Source of the DNA: JAFGOG01 sp034429215
GTDB lineage: Bacteria; Chloroflexota; Anaerolineae; JAAYZQ01
Reading direction: 5' to 3'
NCBI GenBank assembly: GCA_034429215.1
Contig: DAOUGI010000063.1
Span: forward strand, 1 to 57,529
DNA: 57,529 nt
Shown here: positions 1 through 7,667 of the stretch, one piece after another
Numbering within the stretch: the stretch's first letter is position 1
Layout of the letters: each line of letters begins with the position of its first letter
Program-made: the position numbers and the translations under genes
Notes under the pieces: generated by a model
Seen by the model: the letters and a program-made list of their open reading frames with translations, nothing else
The model's database searches: none
What the model was told of the DNA's origin: nothing

Positions 1-236
1 TGGTTGGGGCAGCGGGTGCCGCACGTCTCGCAGCCGATGCACAGCCAGATGCCCGCCGAGCGCAGCAGGGCGTCCTTCTGCCCCAGTTGGATCATCTTGA
101 GCACCTGGGCCGGCCCGGCCCCCATGGCATAGGCCGACGGGCAGCCCGCCGTGCAGCGCAGGCAGTAGTAGCACCGCCGCACGTTCTGACCGCTCAGCTC
201 GCTTACCTCGTCGATGAATGTGAGGTTTGGGTCCAT
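1..236 (-). CDS. HdrC-like 4Fe-4S protein, 5' part (cut by window start)
   Basis: The reverse strand reads from an ATG at 236 into an open frame that runs off the window after about 78 codons. It has two cysteine clusters, CYYCLRCTAGCP and CIGCETCGTRCP, the pattern of the [4Fe-4S] subunit C of heterodisulfide reductase-type complexes. Such subunits pass electrons between the flavin subunit HdrA and the catalytic HdrB. Further hdr genes would be expected beyond the window but cannot be seen. A GGAG lies about 9 bases before the ATG. The gene sits behind a long leader with its own promoter and an intrinsic terminator, so it may be controlled by attenuation. The assignment to Hdr rather than to a glycolate oxidase- or succinate dehydrogenase-like Fe-S subunit is likely but not certain. 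Confidence 0.75.
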   Translation of the reverse strand, partial: MDPNLTFIDEVSELSGQNVRRCYYCLRCTAGCPSAYAMGAGPAQVLKMIQLGQKDALLRSAGIWLCIGCETCGTRCPN

Positions 237-282
237 TGTTTTCAGCTCCGCCGGTCCTCCTGCGCGGGAGGCCGATTGCTGC

Positions 283-328
283 AAAAAAACAAAAACTGCC
301 CATGCAGCCAAAGGCTACTGTGGGCAGT
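283..328 (-). terminator. Intrinsic terminator or attenuator in the leader of the HdrC-like gene
   Basis: On the minus strand an 8-bp outer stem (arms 321-328 and 295-302) with an inner GGCT/AGCC-type stem is followed at once by a T-rich run (A-rich 283-295 on the plus strand). It lies downstream of the promoter at 526-553 but upstream of the HdrC-like start at 236. It would therefore stop transcription before that gene unless relieved. This is seen directly; the regulatory role is inferred. Confidence 0.75.
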
Positions 329-420
329 AACAGTCAATTAGCGTCTCAAGGGGAGCGCTTTGCTTGACAACGGGCATAAACGCTTGGGCGCCAATATCGC
401 GCCCTGCCATTGGCATGGCT

Positions 421-521
421 CCGTGCTTCTTGGCTACCGAAAAGCCGGTCAATTCCGCTTCCTCTCTAGCAGCGTTCGCCAGTTTACCGGTGGCTCTGGA
501 GCTTCATTGTCTCCAGCACGG
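421..521 (-). ncRNA. Structured leader RNA, candidate aptamer or riboswitch
   Basis: The first part of the predicted transcript closes on itself. CCGTGCT near its 5' end (515-521) pairs perfectly with AGCACGG (421-427). Between these lie four short hairpins: GGAG/CTCC, CCGGT/ACTGG, CGCT/AGCG and ACCG/CGGT. Two more hairpins follow before the terminator. The arrangement of promoter, compact multi-helix domain, terminator and then gene is that of a transcriptional riboswitch. I could not match it to the TPP, FMN, SAM, cobalamin, glycine, lysine, c-di-GMP, guanidine, fluoride or T-box consensus from memory. The ligand is unknown. Confidence 0.45.
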
Positions 522-525
522 TTCC

Positions 526-553
526 ATTATACCATATACCGTTCGTTTGGCAA
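526..553 (-). promoter_or_regulatory. Sigma-70-type promoter for the HdrC-like leader
   Basis: On the minus strand TTGCCA (548-553) is separated by 16 bases from a perfect TATAAT (526-531). The predicted start site lies a few bases before the closing stem of the structured leader, leaving a leader of roughly 285 bases. Confidence 0.7.
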
Positions 554-570
554 AATTCTGACTGCCGTTC

Positions 571-587
571 ACTGACTGATAGTCAGT
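571..587. promoter_or_regulatory. Perfect dyad, possible operator
   Basis: ACTGACT-GAT-AGTCAGT is a perfect 7+3+7 inverted repeat. It lies 18-34 bases upstream of the -35 element at 548-553 and just past the end of the peptidase gene. It has no T tract on either strand, so a repressor or activator site is at least as likely as a terminator. Confidence 0.4.
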
Positions 588-620
588 CTTTCCTGCGGCG
601 TCAATTCGCCTGTGCGCTGT

Positions 621-2405
621 CTATTTGAACAGATCCAGCAAGCCTCGCAGGTCATCCAGGCTGACGGGCTCGCCGGTCGCACCGAGCACCCAGTCGTCGT
701 ACAGCTTGGCTGCGGCCTGCTTTTGCCCCGCATCATCGATGGCATTCAGCATGGCGGTATAAAAGTCGTTGGGCCGGACAACCTGATACTTGAATTGTGC
801 ATAGTAGCTCTGCAGCAGCCCCAGGAATTGCTCATCGCCGATGGTGTGGCGAAGCTGGTGCAAAAAGAGGCCGCCCTTGCCGTAGACGATAGCCGAATAG
901 GTCACTGCATCGTCAAATTCGAGCAATGAGCTGGCGATGGGCCGGTCGCCGCCCGCCCACGCCACCAGCCTGTACGGGAGGGTGCAGTTCTCGAGCAACT
1001 GTATCTGGGCCCCCTTCCGGCCCTGTTCACCTTCGAAATAGAGGATGGACGAATAGACGGCAAAAGCCTCGTCCAACCACGGATCGTCCACCTGGTCGTC
1101 GCCGATCACAGCATACCACCACTGGTGGGCTACTTCGTGCGACATGACCATGGCCGGCATGTCCAGCATGGTGTAAGGGCCCTCCGTGGCGTAAAACTCG
1201 CTGCTAATCAGCACCAGCCCAGAGAATTCCATGCCGCCCGGCGAGCCCTCGATCAGAAAGTAGCTTTCGACCACGTCCAGATCGGCGTAGGGGTAGAGAC
1301 CAAACAGCTCATTATAAGCCTGCACCGACCCGGCCGCCGCATCCAGCGCCATCTGTCCGCCGGCCCGGTCGCCGGGCAAGTAGAAGCTGTTGATCTTGGT
1401 CTGGCCCACCGTCGTGCTGATCGTTTCGAATGCAGGGCTCATAACCACGGCCATGTCGCGGGCGGCGCCGCCCTGGTAGGTCAGCGTGACACTGCCGTCG
1501 CTATTCGCCCGCCGCGCCGTCTCTACGCCGGTTGCGGCCACGGCCATCTCCTCGGACAGGGTCAGGTTCAGGGTGAAATGGGAAGCCTCGCTATAGTAGG
1601 CGTCGCCCAGCGAGACGTATGAGTCGGTGTGCCAGCCTTCGTCGTCGTAGACGCTCAGCTCAGGGTACCAATGGCCCAGGGCCATCACATCCTGGTATGC
1701 GCCAAAACGGTCCGGCAGAGAGGGCACTGTCACCGTAAAACCGAGGGTTAGATCGGTCTGAGCTTCGGGGGGGAGGGGCGCAGGCAGGGTCACCGTTAGC
1801 ACCGTGTCCTCCTGGCCCAGCGCGAACTGGGCAGGATGGCCGTCCACCTCCACTGCCCCGATCTCCAGCCTTCCCTCCTGGTAGTAGGGCGCGTTAGGGA
1901 ACAGGCGAAAGACGATCTCATCCAAGGGCGCCGCTTCGTTGTTGGTAAACAGGAGCCGTTCCCGACCGGCGACCGTCGCCTGATTCCAAAGCACTGATAG
2001 GTCGAGGGTGTAACGCGGCAGGTCATCCAACCGTTCGAGGGCCGGCTGCTCTTCTGGGATCATGCTGGCCGCGAACTGTTTCGTGTCCCCCGGATAGGAG
2101 ATGACGGGCGGGGGTTCTGGCGCCGGGGTCTGGGCAGGTTCGTGCGCCGCCTGGGGGGCAGTGTAAGGTTGGACCTCGATGCCGAGGAGCGACGGCAAGA
2201 TGCGGCCGGGGAGCCAGCAGCAGGCCCCCAGCGCTGCTACCAGGCAGGCAGCGACCGCCGTGAGGGTGAAACAGCCCAACGCCGCATATTCCCGCCGCCT
2301 GGAGCCGGCCTCACCCCTGTTCCTGAGCACCCGAAAGGCAACATAACCCAGTACGATCAGCTCGACAAGCAAGCCGGACAGCACGACAAAAAAGAGAAAT
2401 TTCAA
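621..2405 (-). CDS. M1-family zinc metallopeptidase, membrane-anchored
   Basis: A 594-residue protein with two hydrophobic segments near the N-terminus (about residues 3-25 and 43-65), a Pro-rich linker and a gluzincin catalytic domain. The zinc site HEVAH (about residues 422-426) is followed after exactly 18 residues by the third-ligand Glu in WLDEAF, giving HEXXH-X18-E. GGMEF upstream corresponds to the GAMEN exopeptidase motif of the family. It probably cleaves N-terminal residues from peptides outside the membrane. The start is TTG, chosen because GAGGTGA lies about 5 bases before it. It is divergent from glnA and is followed by the HdrC leader on the same strand. Substrate unknown. Confidence 0.88.
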   Translation of the reverse strand: MKFLFFVVLSGLLVELIVLGYVAFRVLRNRGEAGSRRREYAALGCFTLTAVAACLVAALGACCWLPGRILPSLLGIEVQPYTAPQAAHEPAQTPAPEPPPVISYPGDTKQFAASMIPEEQPALERLDDLPRYTLDLSVLWNQATVAGRERLLFTNNEAAPLDEIVFRLFPNAPYYQEGRLEIGAVEVDGHPAQFALGQEDTVLTVTLPAPLPPEAQTDLTLGFTVTVPSLPDRFGAYQDVMALGHWYPELSVYDDEGWHTDSYVSLGDAYYSEASHFTLNLTLSEEMAVAATGVETARRANSDGSVTLTYQGGAARDMAVVMSPAFETISTTVGQTKINSFYLPGDRAGGQMALDAAAGSVQAYNELFGLYPYADLDVVESYFLIEGSPGGMEFSGLVLISSEFYATEGPYTMLDMPAMVMSHEVAHQWWYAVIGDDQVDDPWLDEAFAVYSSILYFEGEQGRKGAQIQLLENCTLPYRLVAWAGGDRPIASSLLEFDDAVTYSAIVYGKGGLFLHQLRHTIGDEQFLGLLQSYYAQFKYQVVRPNDFYTAMLNAIDDAGQKQAAAKLYDDWVLGATGEPVSLDDLRGLLDLFK

Positions 2406-2458
2406 CGCTCACCTCGCTTCAAGTATACCACAGCCGGGTCTGGCCTCCAACTCGCCGT

Positions 2459-2487
2459 TTGACAATCTCTGTGACCTCTGTTATACT
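2459..2487 (+). promoter_or_regulatory. Strong sigma-70-type promoter of glnA
   Basis: A consensus TTGACA (2459-2464), a 17-base spacer and TATACT (2482-2487), with the glnA ATG about 35 bases past the expected start site. Confidence 0.8.
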
Positions 2488-2527
2488 CAGCCCAATTTTG
2501 TCTGGCGCCAGGGGCGGGAGGCTAAAC

Positions 2528-3865
2528 ATGAGAAGCAAAGAGGAGATCATCGAGTGCGTCGCCGAGCAAGGCATCGAGTTCATTAACTTGCAGTTCACCG
2601 ATATCGTGGGCATCGTCAAGAGCGTGACCATCCCGGTCGGCGAGCTGGCGACGGCCCTGGATCAGGGCATCTGGTTCGACGGCTCGTCGGTGGAGGGGTT
2701 TGCCCGCATCGCCGAGAGCGACATGTACCTGGTGCCGGATCTCGACACCTATGCGGCCATCCCGTGGCAGCAGGACGGCGGCCCGACCGCCCGCCTGATC
2801 TGCGACGTCTACACGCCGGCCGGCGAACCGTTCGGGGGCGATCCGCGCTACATCCTCAAGCGGGCGATGCAGGAGGTCGCAGCCCTGGGGTTTGTCTACA
2901 ATATTGGGCCGGAGCCCGAGTTCTTTCTGCTCGAGTCCGATGGAAATGGCGGCGCTGTGCCCGTGCCCCACGACCAGGGCGGCTACTTTGACCTTTCGAC
3001 CGACCGGGGCCTAGAAGTCCGAAAGCAGATGTCCAAGACGCTGGCTGCCTTTGGCATCCGCGTCGAGACCAGCCATCACGAAGCCGCCATCGGACAACAC
3101 GAGATCGACTTTCGCTATACCGACGCTCTGCGTGCTGCCGACAACGTAGTCACCTTCAAGGCCAGCCTCAAAGAGATAGCCCGGCAGCTTGGGATGCACG
3201 CTACCTTTATGCCCAAGCCGATTGCCGGTATCAACGGCTCGGGGATGCACGTCCACCAGAGCCTGTCACGGCTTGGCACGGGCGAAAACGCGTTCGCCGA
3301 CGAGCAGGGGGAGTATGGCCTGTCGCAACTGGCTCTGCATTTCGTTGCCGGTCAGTTGGCCCACGCCCGGGGCATGTGCGCCGTGCTGGCCCCCTTGGTC
3401 AACTCTTACAAGCGGCTGGTGCCCGGCTACGAGGCGCCCGTGTACGTCAGTTGGGGTCAGATCAACCGCTCGGCGCTGATCCGGGTGCCACAGGCGACTC
3501 CCGGCCGGCCTGACTCGGTGCGTGTGGAGCTGCGCTGCCCCGATCCGAGCTGCAACCCCTACCTAGCCTTTGCCGTCATGCTCCGCGCCGGGCTCGACGG
3601 GGTGGGGCGAGAGCTGGAGCCGCCGCCGATCTCCAATGAGAACCTGTATCGCCTGGACGACATGGAGCGCCAGGCCCGCAGCATGGAGACCTTGCCGGGA
3701 TCGCTCGGCGAGGCGCTGGAAGAGCTAAAGCGTGACGACCTGGTGTGCGCGACGCTGGGCGCGCACCTGCTCGAGCGCTTGATCGAGGCGAAGCGGATCG
3801 AATGGCAGGAGTACAGCCGCCAGGTGAGTGGCTGGGAGCTGGAGCGGTACCTGTCAGTCTATTGA
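2528..3865 (+). CDS. glnA: Glutamine synthetase, type I
   Basis: ATP-dependent amidation of glutamate with ammonia. The 445-residue length fits GSI-alpha. Family motifs in order are WFDGSSVEGFARI, the metal-binding EPEFFLLE, HHEAAIGQHEIDFRY, INGSGMHVHQSL, the loop NSYKRLVPGYEAPVYVSWGQ and the Arg-rich ELRCPDPSCNPYLAFA. An ENLYRLDD stretch aligns with the region of the adenylylation Tyr of GSI-beta, but the flanking sequence is not the classical NLYDLP, so control by adenylylation is doubtful. The ATG at 2528 is preferred over an upstream in-frame codon because GGGAGG lies about 8 bases ahead. It is monocistronic, ending at a good terminator. Confidence 0.95.
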   Translation: MRSKEEIIECVAEQGIEFINLQFTDIVGIVKSVTIPVGELATALDQGIWFDGSSVEGFARIAESDMYLVPDLDTYAAIPWQQDGGPTARLICDVYTPAGEPFGGDPRYILKRAMQEVAALGFVYNIGPEPEFFLLESDGNGGAVPVPHDQGGYFDLSTDRGLEVRKQMSKTLAAFGIRVETSHHEAAIGQHEIDFRYTDALRAADNVVTFKASLKEIARQLGMHATFMPKPIAGINGSGMHVHQSLSRLGTGENAFADEQGEYGLSQLALHFVAGQLAHARGMCAVLAPLVNSYKRLVPGYEAPVYVSWGQINRSALIRVPQATPGRPDSVRVELRCPDPSCNPYLAFAVMLRAGLDGVGRELEPPPISNENLYRLDDMERQARSMETLPGSLGEALEELKRDDLVCATLGAHLLERLIEAKRIEWQEYSRQVSGWELERYLSVY

Positions 3866-3907
3866 CCTGTCGAAAAAAAGATCTATCTGGCTTACTTGGC
3901 AAACAGG

Positions 3908-3947
3908 GCCGCGCCCGGTCGAAACCGGCGCGGCTCTTTTCATTTTT
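3908..3947 (+). terminator. Intrinsic terminator after glnA
   Basis: A GC-rich stem with arms of about 11 bp (3908-3919 and 3924-3934, one bulge) closed by a CGAA-like loop, followed by TCTTTTCATTTTT. Confidence 0.85.
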
Positions 3948-3995
3948 CCACCTCCTGATGTATAATCTACCATAGAACCAAGGAGGAGGAGATTC

Positions 3996-5381
3996 GTGCC
4001 CCAAGAAGTGGAGCAGCGCCGCCGTGGACTGAGAACCGTAGCGCTGCTCGCAATCGGGTTGGCGGTTGGCGCCCTGGTTCTGTTGTACCTGACGGCGCCC
4101 TCGCCGACCGTGCTGATCGTCCGGGTCTCTGATGCGACAACCGGCGCGCCGCTGCCCGAAGCGGTGATCCAGGTCCAGGCGCAAGGCGAGCAGCCCCTGC
4201 CGCCTGTTACGACCGATGAAAAGGGTGAGGTCCGCTTTAGAGAGCTGCCACCCGGCTCGACCTACGTCGTGCGGGTGCAAAAGATCGATCACGACCTGGT
4301 ATTTCAGCCTCAAGTGGTCGTGCCCGAGGGCAAAGAGACGACGGTCAGCGTACCCCTCACGCCGCACGCCGGTGGCCGCCTGTACGTCGGGCTGGATTGG
4401 GCCAGGGTGACCGAGGTCGACACCGCCAGCCTGCTGCCGGTCCGGATCATCCGCATGTCGGACTGGAACCTGGGGGCGGTCAGCCATCTCCGCGTCCATC
4501 CAAGCCAAGACCTGCTGTACACGATCGTCGCTGGCCAGGGCTACATCGTCGAAAGCCGCTATGAAAGGTCGCTGGGCCGGCTGAGAGCCAAGGGTGAGAT
4601 CGGCAGCCTGGACCTGACCGCCGACGGGCGGCATGTGGTGGCGATCGGCGCCGAGGGTGATGCGATCTCGCGCCTGTTCACCTTCGACGCCGAAAGCGGC
4701 AAGCTGCTGACCGACACGCTGCTGGTAGCCAACGGCGCGGCGCCTCAGATCGTGTGGCAGTCGGACGGCACGGACATGTACATGCTCATGGCCGCCAACC
4801 GCCTGGTGTGGACCTGGGGCGATAGGACTCCGGTATGGGGCTGGAGTGGTGTTCCCACCGGGTCATCGCATGAGAAAGCTGCCATATCGGCTGATGGGCA
4901 GTACATTTACCAGCTCGCCCGAGTGGCGGTTGACGGGGACCTCGAGACAAAAATCATAACGAGCACGGCGCCCTTAACCTCTACCTACGCGCTCACAGAC
5001 ACCCAGTCCACGACCTGGTCTCCGGGCCCAGTAAGAGACGTGGTAGTTGCCGTCCGAACCGACTTTGGTGGGCCCCATTCTTTTAGCCTGCCTTTGGCCC
5101 AGGGAACCTGCGCTCTGGCCGCTTCGCCGACAAAACGGGAAGTGTACGTGCTGAACGACTACTTGGGCACGTTGTCTATCGTCGATCCATCTGGCCAGGC
5201 GCCGACCACGATCATCGCGGTGGGCAAAGGGCCAAAGGCGCTCACCATCAGCGCCGACGGCAAGTGGGCTTATGTCGCCAACCGGGAGTCGCAGACGGTT
5301 TCGGCCGTCTATCTGCCTTCGGCGCGGGTGGTACACACCATACCGCTCGAGGGCGTGCCGAACTCCCTCGGCCTCAAGTAG
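3996..5381 (+). CDS. Membrane-anchored carboxypeptidase-regulatory-like and beta-propeller protein
   Basis: A 461-residue protein that starts with GTG behind a perfect AGGAGGAGGA. Residues about 12-33 form one transmembrane segment, with basic residues before it, so the rest should lie outside the cell. Residues about 40-125 resemble a carboxypeptidase-regulatory-like beta-sandwich (SDATTGAPLPEAVI... GEVRFRELPPG). The remainder reads as a YVTN/YncE-type propeller, with blades such as VYVLNDYLGTLSIVDPSG and GKWAYVANRESQTVSAVYLP. A TATAAT at 3961-3966, just past the glnA terminator, probably drives it. No enzymatic motif is seen; a structural or ligand-binding envelope role is inferred. Confidence 0.75.
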   Translation: MPQEVEQRRRGLRTVALLAIGLAVGALVLLYLTAPSPTVLIVRVSDATTGAPLPEAVIQVQAQGEQPLPPVTTDEKGEVRFRELPPGSTYVVRVQKIDHDLVFQPQVVVPEGKETTVSVPLTPHAGGRLYVGLDWARVTEVDTASLLPVRIIRMSDWNLGAVSHLRVHPSQDLLYTIVAGQGYIVESRYERSLGRLRAKGEIGSLDLTADGRHVVAIGAEGDAISRLFTFDAESGKLLTDTLLVANGAAPQIVWQSDGTDMYMLMAANRLVWTWGDRTPVWGWSGVPTGSSHEKAAISADGQYIYQLARVAVDGDLETKIITSTAPLTSTYALTDTQSTTWSPGPVRDVVVAVRTDFGGPHSFSLPLAQGTCALAASPTKREVYVLNDYLGTLSIVDPSGQAPTTIIAVGKGPKALTISADGKWAYVANRESQTVSAVYLPSARVVHTIPLEGVPNSLGLK

Positions 5382-5406
5382 CGATGGTCGCTCGAGCGGC
5401 GCGACT

Positions 5407-6078
5407 ATGAACGATTGGAACAATCTGCCGCTCTTTCCCCTGAACACCGTGCTGTTTCCGGGCATGGTCCTGCCGCTCCACATCTTTGAGGAACGCTACA
5501 AGCTGATGATCGGCCGCTGCATGGAGGAAAACCGCCCCTTTGGTGTTGTGCTGATCCGCGAGGGACCAGAAGTAGGGAGCGGCGCAGCTCCCCACGACGT
5601 GGGCACCACGGCCGTGATCGCCGGAGCCAGCAAGACAAAAGAGGGCGAGTATAACCTGGTTACCATCGGCAGTGAGCGGTTCCGGCTGCTGGCCGTCCGT
5701 GATGACCTGCCTTACCTGGTCGGAAGCGCGGAACCGTGGCCGGTGTCTGGCGGCGCCGTCGAGCCGGCACGCCAACGGGCCAAGTCGATGCTCACCCTGT
5801 TTGAGCAGTACCTCAACCTGCTGGCCAAGGCCCAGGGCCATCGCATGGAGATCGAGCAGATCCCGGAAGAGCCTCGAGCGCTGGCCCTCCTGGTCGCCAT
5901 CGCCCTCCAGGTGCCCCTGGCGCAAAAGCAGTACCTGCTGTGCCGGCCATCGGTGGCCGATCTGCTCCGAGCCGAGCAGGTCATGCTGCAGCGCGAGCGG
6001 TCGCTCTTGGAGTATATCCGCGGCACCCAAACCGCACAGTGGGAAGGGGGATACAGCGGGTATCTGGCCAAGAACTAG
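5407..6078 (+). CDS. LON N-terminal (substrate-binding) domain protein
   Basis: A 223-residue cytoplasmic protein made only of the LON N-domain: NLPLFPLNTVLFPGMVLPLHIFE, then GEYNLVTIGSERFRLL and a helical C-terminal half. It has no AAA or Ser-Lys protease part. Free-standing LON-N proteins are widespread; their role is not well defined, and binding of misfolded or unassembled proteins is only suggested. The ATG at 5407 is chosen because homologues begin at this point. The frame is open further upstream, but that part overlaps the preceding gene in another frame. The gene lies 25 bases after the propeller gene and may share its transcript. Confidence 0.85.
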   Translation: MNDWNNLPLFPLNTVLFPGMVLPLHIFEERYKLMIGRCMEENRPFGVVLIREGPEVGSGAAPHDVGTTAVIAGASKTKEGEYNLVTIGSERFRLLAVRDDLPYLVGSAEPWPVSGGAVEPARQRAKSMLTLFEQYLNLLAKAQGHRMEIEQIPEEPRALALLVAIALQVPLAQKQYLLCRPSVADLLRAEQVMLQRERSLLEYIRGTQTAQWEGGYSGYLAKN

Positions 6079-6104
6079 CCCGTGTCGGAACTGATGTGAT
6101 AGAG

Positions 6105-6180
6105 CTTACAAAACTCTAACAAGACTTTAATACCCCTCTTCAAGTTTGTTAATCCAATTCTAACACAAATCGGATACAAT
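6105..6180 (+). promoter_or_regulatory. PhoB/PhoP-type 11-bp direct-repeat array with -10 element
   Basis: Six hexamers stand in exact 11-base register: CTTACA 6105, CTAACA 6116, TTAATA 6127, CTTCAA 6138, TTAATC 6149 and CTAACA 6160, separated by 5-base AT-rich or C-rich spacers. The last hexamer is followed by 9 bases and a TACAAT -10 (6175-6180). No clear -35 exists. This is the architecture of promoters activated by OmpR/PhoB-family response regulators, whose boxes replace the -35. The half-sites resemble the Bacillus PhoP box (TT[A/T/C]ACA). The regulator is not encoded in the window. Confidence 0.65.
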
Positions 6181-6228
6181 GACCCTGCCGATTCAAGTAT
6201 CGGATTCTAATCTCACGAGGAGGGAACG

Positions 6229-6435
6229 ATGGATTGGCTGAGCTTTATCAAGATCATGATGATGGAAGAGCGTGCGGCGCAAGCCAAGTATCAGTTGGCC
6301 GTGGACCTGGCGCCGGATGAGGAAATGAAGACGTTCTTTTCCAGGCTGCGGGATGAGGAGACGGTGCACGCCGATTTCCTGGAAGGCGAGTACGCCAAGC
6401 TCGAAAAGAAGACAAAGAGAGCGGCTAAGGGGTAG
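6229..6435 (+). CDS. Half-size ferritin-like (two-helix) protein
   Basis: Only 68 residues, predicted as two helices. The first carries E13-E14 (MMEERAAQ), the second E43-E44 and H47 (RDEETVHADFLEGEY), i.e. the E...ExxH iron-binding set of one half of a rubrerythrin/ferritin four-helix bundle. Full ferritins have two such pairs, so this product would need to dimerise to build a di-iron site, as encapsulated ferritins do. An excellent GAGGAGGG lies 7 bases before the ATG. It heads an operon with a Crp/Fnr regulator 10 bases downstream and a full-length rubrerythrin-like gene after that, which points to oxidative or iron stress. No encapsulin gene is in view. Confidence 0.7.
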   Translation: MDWLSFIKIMMMEERAAQAKYQLAVDLAPDEEMKTFFSRLRDEETVHADFLEGEYAKLEKKTKRAAKG

Positions 6436-6445
6436 GCCTGCGTAT

Positions 6446-7105
6446 ATGACACCAAAAGACAAGAGCGTTACCAAAATCCTGGATCAGTTGGTCCAGCAGA
6501 ATAAGGTGATGAGCGAATCGCTAGAGTGCCGTCCATTCCAGGCGGGCGAGATCATCTATGAAGCCGGGGAGATGGCGAATTCGCTGTTCCTGGTGATTAG
6601 CGGGCGGGTGCAGTTGTACCGCACGACGCCGGATGGACGCCGGTTTGCGATCGCGACCCTGGAACCCGGATCGATCTTTGGCGAAGAGTCGCTGCTGGGC
6701 GGGCATGGGCCCAACGCTTATGCGATTGGCATGGAGTCGGGCTCGGTGTGGGTGATGCCTGGGCAGCGGGCGCGGGAGATCTCTTCCACGAATCCAATGT
6801 TCGGCTTTGGCCTGGTGCAGGCGATGGGCCAGCGGGTAGTGGAAGCGGAAAACCGGCTGGAGCAGATGGCCTACAGCACCATTTCCTCCCGCCTGGCCGC
6901 CTTGTTATTGGAGCTGCGAGTAGACAGCCGGGATAACACGATCGAGGTCACCCACCAGGAACTCGCCGACATGCTGGGCACCTGGCGCGAGACGATTAGC
7001 AAGACCTTGCAGGAGTTCAGGCGGCGAGGGCTGGTAGCATCCGCACGGCGGAGGCTGACCTTACTCGATATGGAAGAACTGAGGCTGGAAACAGGCCTGT
7101 TATAA
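6446..7105 (+). CDS. Crp/Fnr-family transcriptional regulator
   Basis: A 219-residue protein. Residues about 25-140 are a cyclic nucleotide-binding beta-roll (FQAGEIIYEAGEMANSLFLV, GSIFGEESLLGG). A connecting helix follows, then a Crp-type winged helix (VTHQELADMLGTWRETISKTL, RRRGLV). The N-terminal Cys cluster of true FNR is absent, so an oxygen-labile Fe-S cluster is unlikely; the effector may be cAMP or another small molecule. The ATG at 6446 has AAGGGG upstream, overlapping the end of the half-ferritin gene. Embedded between two ferritin-like genes, it probably controls this operon or related stress genes. A class III cyclase lies at the other end of the window, which makes cAMP worth testing. 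Confidence 0.88.
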   Translation: MTPKDKSVTKILDQLVQQNKVMSESLECRPFQAGEIIYEAGEMANSLFLVISGRVQLYRTTPDGRRFAIATLEPGSIFGEESLLGGHGPNAYAIGMESGSVWVMPGQRAREISSTNPMFGFGLVQAMGQRVVEAENRLEQMAYSTISSRLAALLLELRVDSRDNTIEVTHQELADMLGTWRETISKTLQEFRRRGLVASARRRLTLLDMEELRLETGLL

Positions 7106-7160
7106 CCTGTTTCTGAGCAGCAGCCGAAGAAGCGGGGATGTTGGACGGGAGAGTGGAAAG

Positions 7161-7667
7161 ATGGGTGGAATGGACGCGGCCCTTGCCGCACTGCAGGTGG
7201 CCATTCAGACCGAGATCGACGGGCATAACTTTTACCAAAAATTCGCCGAACGCAGCACCGATCCTGACGCGCGCAAGATATTCGAGCGGCTGGCTCACGA
7301 CGAGATCATGCACCTCGAGCTGCTGCGCAATACCAAAGCCATGTTGGAGCAGAGCGGCGAGTGGGCCGAGTACAAGGGGTTGGCTCTGGACGTGATCCAG
7401 GGCGCTCCCATTTTTTCACAGGAGCGCGTGCAACAGAATGTAGTGGCTCATACTTCAGACCTGTCTGCGCTGCGTGTGTCCTATCTGATCGAAAGGGATG
7501 CCGTCGATTTCTACACCCGTGCTGCCGCACAGACAGACGATCCCAATGGCCGGCGGATGTTCCGCGATCTGGCTGCCATGGAACAGGGCCACCTGAGGCT
7601 CTTGGAAGGTGAATACACCCGCCTGCTGAGCTATTTCCAGACGGAAATGGGTTTCGCACCATTCTAG
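7161..7667 (+). CDS. Rubrerythrin-like four-helix ferritin-family protein
   Basis: A 168-residue protein with two repeats of the E...ExxH pattern: E18 and E48-IM-H51 in the first helix pair, and LIERDAVDFY followed by MEQGHLRLLEGEY in the second. These build a complete di-iron site. The C-terminal rubredoxin domain of classical rubrerythrin is missing (no CxxC pairs), so an external electron donor would be needed for peroxide reduction. GGAGAG lies about 8 bases before the ATG; a second ATG three codons in is also possible. The gene is 55 bases after the Crp/Fnr gene and probably in the same operon. Confidence 0.85.
   Translation: MGGMDAALAALQVAIQTEIDGHNFYQKFAERSTDPDARKIFERLAHDEIMHLELLRNTKAMLEQSGEWAEYKGLALDVIQGAPIFSQERVQQNVVAHTSDLSALRVSYLIERDAVDFYTRAAAQTDDPNGRRMFRDLAAMEQGHLRLLEGEYTRLLSYFQTEMGFAPF

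Noticed and set aside
421..521. c-di-GMP-I (GEMM) riboswitch in the HdrC leader
   Set aside because: GGTAAAC and CGGTAGCC look similar to parts of the consensus, but the GGGACGCAAAGCC core and the tetraloop receptor are missing.
5272..5406. N-terminal extension of the LON-domain protein
   Set aside because: These codons overlap the end of the preceding propeller gene in another frame and do not resemble the family N-terminus.
6147..6165. A Crp/Fnr-type operator (TGTTA-N9-TAACA) upstream of the crp-like operon
   Set aside because: The spacing is wrong for a Crp/Fnr half-site pair, which has N4-N6, and the bases are better explained by the 11-bp direct-repeat array.
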